In this document: one piece after another, positions 59,566 to 64,000 of the stretch
Position numbering within the stretch: position 1 is the first letter of the stretch
How the letters are laid out: every line of letters starts with the position of its first letter
NCBI RefSeq assembly: GCF_000300875.1
Contig: NZ_AMSG01000006.1
Location: forward strand, 1-64,000
Direction: 5' to 3'
Length of the DNA: 64,000 bases
Origin: Galbibacter marinus
GTDB taxonomy: Bacteria > Bacteroidota > Bacteroidia > Flavobacteriales > Flavobacteriaceae
Notes under the pieces: generated by a model
The model's database searches: none
What the model saw: only the letters and a program-made list of their open reading frames with translations
Told to the model about the DNA's origin: nothing
Position numbers and translations under genes: made by a program

Positions 59566-60528
59566 TTATTTAATAAACAAATGGTTTACAAATAATGTAT
59601 GGGGAGCACTTACCAGATTGATGTCAAATTTTAATGAGGATTCCACCCTGGAACTGGCACTGTGTATACGAAATGAAATTTGCCAGCCTTCATCAAAGGT
59701 AGCCAGCAATGTATTATCATAGCCATTTTTAAAGGAGAGCTCTATAATGCGGGAGGGGAGGTTTAACTTCTGAACCTTTGCCTTAGGTTTGTGTTTTCCG
59801 AAAGATTTATTTAAAGAACCCATTAAGTTAAAAGCCTGAATCTCTACCTTTTTCTTTCCTTTTATGACCTTATAGAAATCTTTGTTTCCAACTAAATAGA
59901 GAATCAGGTTTTGAGCAAAGTTATCAGGGGCTTGTTTTTCTAAAGCAAGCATTTCTTTTTTAAAAGCTTCTAAAATGGGTTTGTATACCTCTTGATATTT
60001 ATCCTGTATTACTTCATCCCATTTGGTGGTGTTATCATGCTTTCTAATTTCACTTAACCGGTTAAAGACAACATTGACTTGATCAAAGTATGTAGTAGAA
60101 CAAGGGAGACCAACCCAGCTTTTACCGAAATCTAATTTTCCGGATAGTCGAGAGTGTTTTAATGCCCTATGATTGTTCTTTGCAGAAATTCCAATCTCCC
60201 ATTTCTGCTTTGCTCTTATAATAATGACATCCCTGACATCACCCTTTTGTCCCTGGCTATCTGTAGCGATTTCTAATTGCAATATATCTTCATTGTCAAT
60301 TCCATAGGAGAGTCTCGGCTCCAAATCAATAAGAAAATTCACGGCAAAACTGGAACTTAAAACATACGCATCCTTTTCCTCTGAAGGAAAAGCATCAAAA
60401 CATTCCCTCGCGGTTAAATAGGCATGATTCTCAATAATATTTACAGTTGTAATATCTTTCAGTCTTGAATGAAATTCATGCAATAAGGAATACTCAAAAG
60501 CCTTACCGGTTTTTGTTTGCTTAGCCAT
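59566..60528 (-). CDS. HaeIII family type II restriction endonuclease (predicted GGCC)
   Basis: 320 aa; QKGDVRDVIIIRAKQKWEIGISAKNNHRALKHSRLSGKLDFGKSWVGLPCSTTYFDQV resembles the HaeIII REase family; adjacent to cognate-type MTase. Confidence 0.88.
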   Translation of the reverse strand: MAKQTKTGKAFEYSLLHEFHSRLKDITTVNIIENHAYLTARECFDAFPSEEKDAYVLSSSFAVNFLIDLEPRLSYGIDNEDILQLEIATDSQGQKGDVRDVIIIRAKQKWEIGISAKNNHRALKHSRLSGKLDFGKSWVGLPCSTTYFDQVNVVFNRLSEIRKHDNTTKWDEVIQDKYQEVYKPILEAFKKEMLALEKQAPDNFAQNLILYLVGNKDFYKVIKGKKKVEIQAFNLMGSLNKSFGKHKPKAKVQKLNLPSRIIELSFKNGYDNTLLATFDEGWQISFRIHSASSRVESSLKFDINLVSAPHTLFVNHLFIK

Positions 60529-60543
60529 GGGAATAGATATAGA

Positions 60544-61635
60544 TTAGGAATTCACTAATTCCAGCATTTTCTCCTTGATATAATTGCCATTAATAGGCGT
60601 GGATGAAGTGTCTGCTTTATTTGTTTTAATTTGTTTTTTAGTTTTTAATTGATTTAAGTCCTTTTTGATTTGCGATGCAATAACATGAGCAAGATCAACA
60701 GGAACTGCATTTCCTATCATTTTATAACCAGCTGCAACCGCTTTATAATGGAAAATGAAATCATCTGGGAAAGTTTGTATACGGGCACATTCCCTAACGC
60801 TTAATCTTCTATAAAGATGTTCTTTACCCGGAGCAAAAATCCTTACATCTGGTCCGGTAAGAACCATTTTTGGCGCCTGAGGATGGATAGGAGCATGGCG
60901 TCCGCCAGCTTGTATGGTAAATGAAGTTTCATCCCAACTGCGCACCCGGTTTCGTGACATATACATAGAAGAAAAGCCTCCGATCAGGTATTCATGATTT
61001 GGAACAGAACATTGATCACCATTAGTGTAGTTTCCCTGTAAAGCAGGGATTGCTGTTTCTTTTAAATCCGAAATTTTATTTTCAAGGGTGATTTTTTTCT
61101 TAGATGTGGTAGGTTCCGGAAATTTAAACTTAATACCTAAGTCTTTTCTATACCCTACAAAAAACACTCTCTTTCTGTCTTGTGGAACGCCATAATCCGA
61201 AGCGTTTAGCATCGTAAATGACAAATTATAGCCACATTCATTGAATAATGCTTTAATATTCTCCAATGCTTTGTGGTTGCGCTCTAATAGCATTCCAGAT
61301 ACATTCTCAGCCAGAAAGAATTTAGGTTGTTTATCAGCTAATATTCGAATAAAATCAAAAAATAGTTGTCCTCTTTTGTCCTGAATTCCTCTCAGTGATC
61401 CAGCTTCACTCCAACTTTGACATGGAGGTCCACCGATGATACCATCACATTGTGGAACTTCCTCAGAAAGAATATCAACAATACTACGTTTATCTAAAAA
61501 GGTATCTAAATGATTTTCTTCGTAAGTTTTCCAAATATCTTTATCGTATTCATTTGCCCATACCACATTGAAACCAGCTTTTGAAAAGCCTAAATCAAGA
61601 CCTCCAGCACCTGAAAAGAAAGAAACTAAGTTCAT
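60544..61635 (-). CDS. DNA (cytosine-5) methyltransferase, M.HaeIII-like
   Basis: 363 aa; [99 protein letters not shown]. Confidence 0.97.
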   Translation of the reverse strand: MNLVSFFSGAGGLDLGFSKAGFNVVWANEYDKDIWKTYEENHLDTFLDKRSIVDILSEEVPQCDGIIGGPPCQSWSEAGSLRGIQDKRGQLFFDFIRILADKQPKFFLAENVSGMLLERNHKALENIKALFNECGYNLSFTMLNASDYGVPQDRKRVFFVGYRKDLGIKFKFPEPTTSKKKITLENKISDLKETAIPALQGNYTNGDQCSVPNHEYLIGGFSSMYMSRNRVRSWDETSFTIQAGGRHAPIHPQAPKMVLTGPDVRIFAPGKEHLYRRLSVRECARIQTFPDDFIFHYKAVAAGYKMIGNAVPVDLAHVIASQIKKDLNQLKTKKQIKTNKADTSSTPINGNYIKEKMLELVNS

Positions 61636-61790
61636 ATAAATTCTGGTTATAAATTGTTGAGTAGAGATTATTTCTCTAATGTCAATCCCTTAAATAAAAA
61701 GGGAATTGATAAGGTGTCAAAATTAATAAGATTTCTTTAAATAGAGCAGCTTATTTTGTTTAGTTAATATACATAAATTAATTTAAATAA

Positions 61791-63110
61791 CTACAAAACC
61801 TTTTCCGTTTTGGGATCATTTTTTAGCATGGTTACATTTTCTCGAAAGGCGTTTATGGTTGGAATGTCTTTGATGATAACATGTGAGGATACTTCACAAT
61901 GAATTCCATAAAATGATTTCTTAGGCATGTGTTCGAATGAATCAATCCTTACCTGATCTAAATATATAAATTGGGTAGGAGTGAAGTTGTATGTGCAAAA
62001 AATCAATAAATCATCAATGATAATATACTTAGAATGAATATTGGCATTAATATAATAAGCCGTTGATGGGTTGTCTTTTATATGCTTGTAAAAGTTACTA
62101 TAACTTTTTTTGTTAACTAGGGTTCTAAATTTATGATCCACTTCTTTATTACCGGTGGCTAGGGTCTGCGATAGATAGGTTATATTCACTCCTTTGAGAG
62201 ACATGTCTGAAATAGCACGTAAAATACCGGGTTTGGTATTGGATTGTAGGTTTATTTTTGAATGGAAGGGATTATAAAATTTATAATCAAAAGCAGATAA
62301 ATGCTGACCGCAAATTATAATTTCTTTTTTTGCTGTTTTAATATGCGTTATTAGCTTTTCTTCCATTTTATTTGCTGAGTCAAAATAAAATGGTGCGCTA
62401 TAAAAATTCTTTGAGTTATTTGCAGTGGTCAAAGGCTTAAGTTCGCGCCTAAGGATATTGAAGTTTTTATTAAAGCTTTTGATATGGATGCTATTTGCGA
62501 TGATATCATTGAAAAATTGCCTGGTATTATCTTCATAACCCAGCTCATCTTCTATAATGAGTAAAGACTCATATTTAACTTTATCTCTGACAGCTAAGTT
62601 AGAGGAGCTCAATAAACTGATATACCCGTCCTTCTTTTTTATATATCCATTTTTAATATGAAGGGAGTATGGGAAATCTCCCTTTGAAAATTGCTTTATA
62701 TACCTACTTCTAACATAGATGTGATTAAAGAAATATATGTTGTAATTGGCATAGTTATTAAAATAGTAGTCTTTGAAGATTTCTTCAGCTAAGCTGTACT
62801 TGGTATATTGAGATTGGCCGATAACATTTGTGTCTATATCTGTTAGTTTCTGAGCGGATTTGTTATCATACCCCTCTAAAGGGATGGTAATAACATTGAC
62901 TTTAATGCCTTTTTGAGCGATCCGTTTTAGATAATTGTGTAATATCTTATTATTAAATAAATACCAACATAAATTTACTTCTTCAATGGCATCTATATTC
63001 CCTTCTATCGTGTCAATGATCGTTTTAAGTAACTTAGGAGAGCCACCTTGTAAGTAATGATTTGAATTTTGATAATCGTCTGGGTTTTCAAAAAAAGACT
63101 TAAATGGCAT
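61791..63110 (-). CDS. Phospholipase D-superfamily protein (two HxK motifs)
   Basis: 439 aa; HIKNGYIKKKDGYISLLSSSNLA and HSKYIIIDDLLIFCTYNFTPTQF. Confidence 0.8.
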   Translation of the reverse strand: MPFKSFFENPDDYQNSNHYLQGGSPKLLKTIIDTIEGNIDAIEEVNLCWYLFNNKILHNYLKRIAQKGIKVNVITIPLEGYDNKSAQKLTDIDTNVIGQSQYTKYSLAEEIFKDYYFNNYANYNIYFFNHIYVRSRYIKQFSKGDFPYSLHIKNGYIKKKDGYISLLSSSNLAVRDKVKYESLLIIEDELGYEDNTRQFFNDIIANSIHIKSFNKNFNILRRELKPLTTANNSKNFYSAPFYFDSANKMEEKLITHIKTAKKEIIICGQHLSAFDYKFYNPFHSKINLQSNTKPGILRAISDMSLKGVNITYLSQTLATGNKEVDHKFRTLVNKKSYSNFYKHIKDNPSTAYYINANIHSKYIIIDDLLIFCTYNFTPTQFIYLDQVRIDSFEHMPKKSFYGIHCEVSSHVIIKDIPTINAFRENVTMLKNDPKTEKVL

Positions 63111-63278
63111 AGAATAATATAAATAGTTTAGCTAATCAAAGATAAAAATTATTCTGAGGTTGGATGTTGCAGTTTTATTAGTGAGGCTAATTTATGGATC
63201 TGTATGATTAAATCTGGCTAATTCTCTTGTGTCTCCAAAATTTCATAGGTGTATCTGTGGACAAAAGAGCTAAAGTTT

Positions 63279-64000
63279 TTATTCCGTTAAACTGTTCAAT
63301 TCTTTTTCTAATTCCGTTGTTCCATTTTTAATCTTACAGGTTTTAATCAATTTAGATTGGCTTTTAAAATATTCAAATAGAAGTTTGGATTTATGGTAAC
63401 ACTTATTGTCATTTGTTATAAATGCTTTACAAATTGAACCATAAGCCGAATGTTTTGCGTCATTCAGTAAGTTACTATACTCTCCTTTTTCATTCATTGA
63501 GTCTGGAAAAAAGCCAATCAAGTCTAAATTCATATATGCAGTTGTATAATAATCAATATATGTCAAAGGATGTGTTGAAGTATCTCCTCGAAGCGATAAT
63601 CCAAATTCAATGAATTCCTTCAAGGAACCACTTATACCTAACATTTTGATTAGTTCATCCAATTGAGATGCTGAAAAATTACAGATACTCTTTGGGTCTA
63701 ATTTAAAGTGTATTTTGATTATATCATCCCTTAATGAACCATATGTGTCTGTCATTTGTTTTATGGCAGTGTGCGATCCAGCCATTGGTATTGAATTGTC
63801 ATAAACATTTTGTTCATAGAATTCAAGGGCATTTCGATTTTCAACATCGACATAATCACGTCCAAAATATTTAACAATTACTAAATCCTTTGCTTTTTCA
63901 GAAAGATAGGTCAAGTCATTTATTCGTTTACTCGATAATCCGCCGGATGTCTTTGCTAGATCTCCAAGGTGTGCATCTGAATAAACTAAAGTGATTTTAT
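63279..64000 (-). CDS. PIN-like domain candidate / unknown accessory protein (5' end cut by window edge)
   Basis: Frame is open to position 64000: KITLVYSDAHLGDLAKTSGGLSSKRINDLTYLSEKAKDLVIVKYFGRDYVDVEN...AFITNDNKCYHKSKLLFEYFKSQSKLI; track start at 63914 is an internal TTG. Confidence 0.55.
   Translation of the reverse strand, partial: KITLVYSDAHLGDLAKTSGGLSSKRINDLTYLSEKAKDLVIVKYFGRDYVDVENRNALEFYEQNVYDNSIPMAGSHTAIKQMTDTYGSLRDDIIKIHFKLDPKSICNFSASQLDELIKMLGISGSLKEFIEFGLSLRGDTSTHPLTYIDYYTTAYMNLDLIGFFPDSMNEKGEYSNLLNDAKHSAYGSICKAFITNDNKCYHKSKLLFEYFKSQSKLIKTCKIKNGTTELEKELNSLTE

Noticed and set aside
61791-63110. PLD protein + m5C methyltransferase as a DISARM system
   Set aside because: DISARM needs DrmA helicase and DrmB DUF1998; none is present in the window, and the methyltransferase is clearly paired with a HaeIII-like REase.
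1-64000. tRNA and rRNA genes
   Set aside because: No convincing cloverleaf or rRNA sequence recognised by eye; tRNAscan-SE and barrnap would be needed to exclude them.

Overview
AT-rich chromosomal window that looks like a Bacteroidota (Flavobacteriia-like) genome: SusC/SusD pair, DUF6520-type small protein, LETM1-like protein, TPR-type histidine kinases. Main blocks: (1) 0-15 kb, metabolic and regulatory genes (aldo/keto reductase, BBE-type FAD oxidoreductase, a truncated GH97 gene, LysE, LysR), then a large GAF protein, an HD + Pycsar-effector-like (PycTM/DUF5706-like) protein, and a phosphoesterase + FAM20/PI3K-like motif + outer-membrane-barrel protein; (2) 17.8-30.3 kb, a TolC/RND/MFP efflux operon joined to three TlpA thioredoxins, a split DsbD system, a DoxDA-like protein and a DsrE-like protein, bracketed by two apparently related small exported proteins; (3) 30-36.7 kb, two GH43 genes, a decayed patch (TPR gene and MNT/HepT pair with in-frame stops) and a Gfo/Idh/MocA oxidoreductase; (4) 37-47.3 kb, two paralogous TPR-kinase/response-regulator pairs in divergent orientation around a MarR/DUF2024/flavin-monooxygenase locus; (5) 47.7-56.3 kb, a MauE/DoxX + DUF6520 + SusC/SusD/M16 peptidase locus preceded by three 13-bp elements spaced exactly 22 bp apart; (6) 57-64 kb, an accessory/defence segment with HTH proteins, a HaeIII-like (GGCC) restriction-modification pair, a PLD-superfamily protein and an edge-truncated PIN-like protein. 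All product calls come from motif recognition only; no database search was run.
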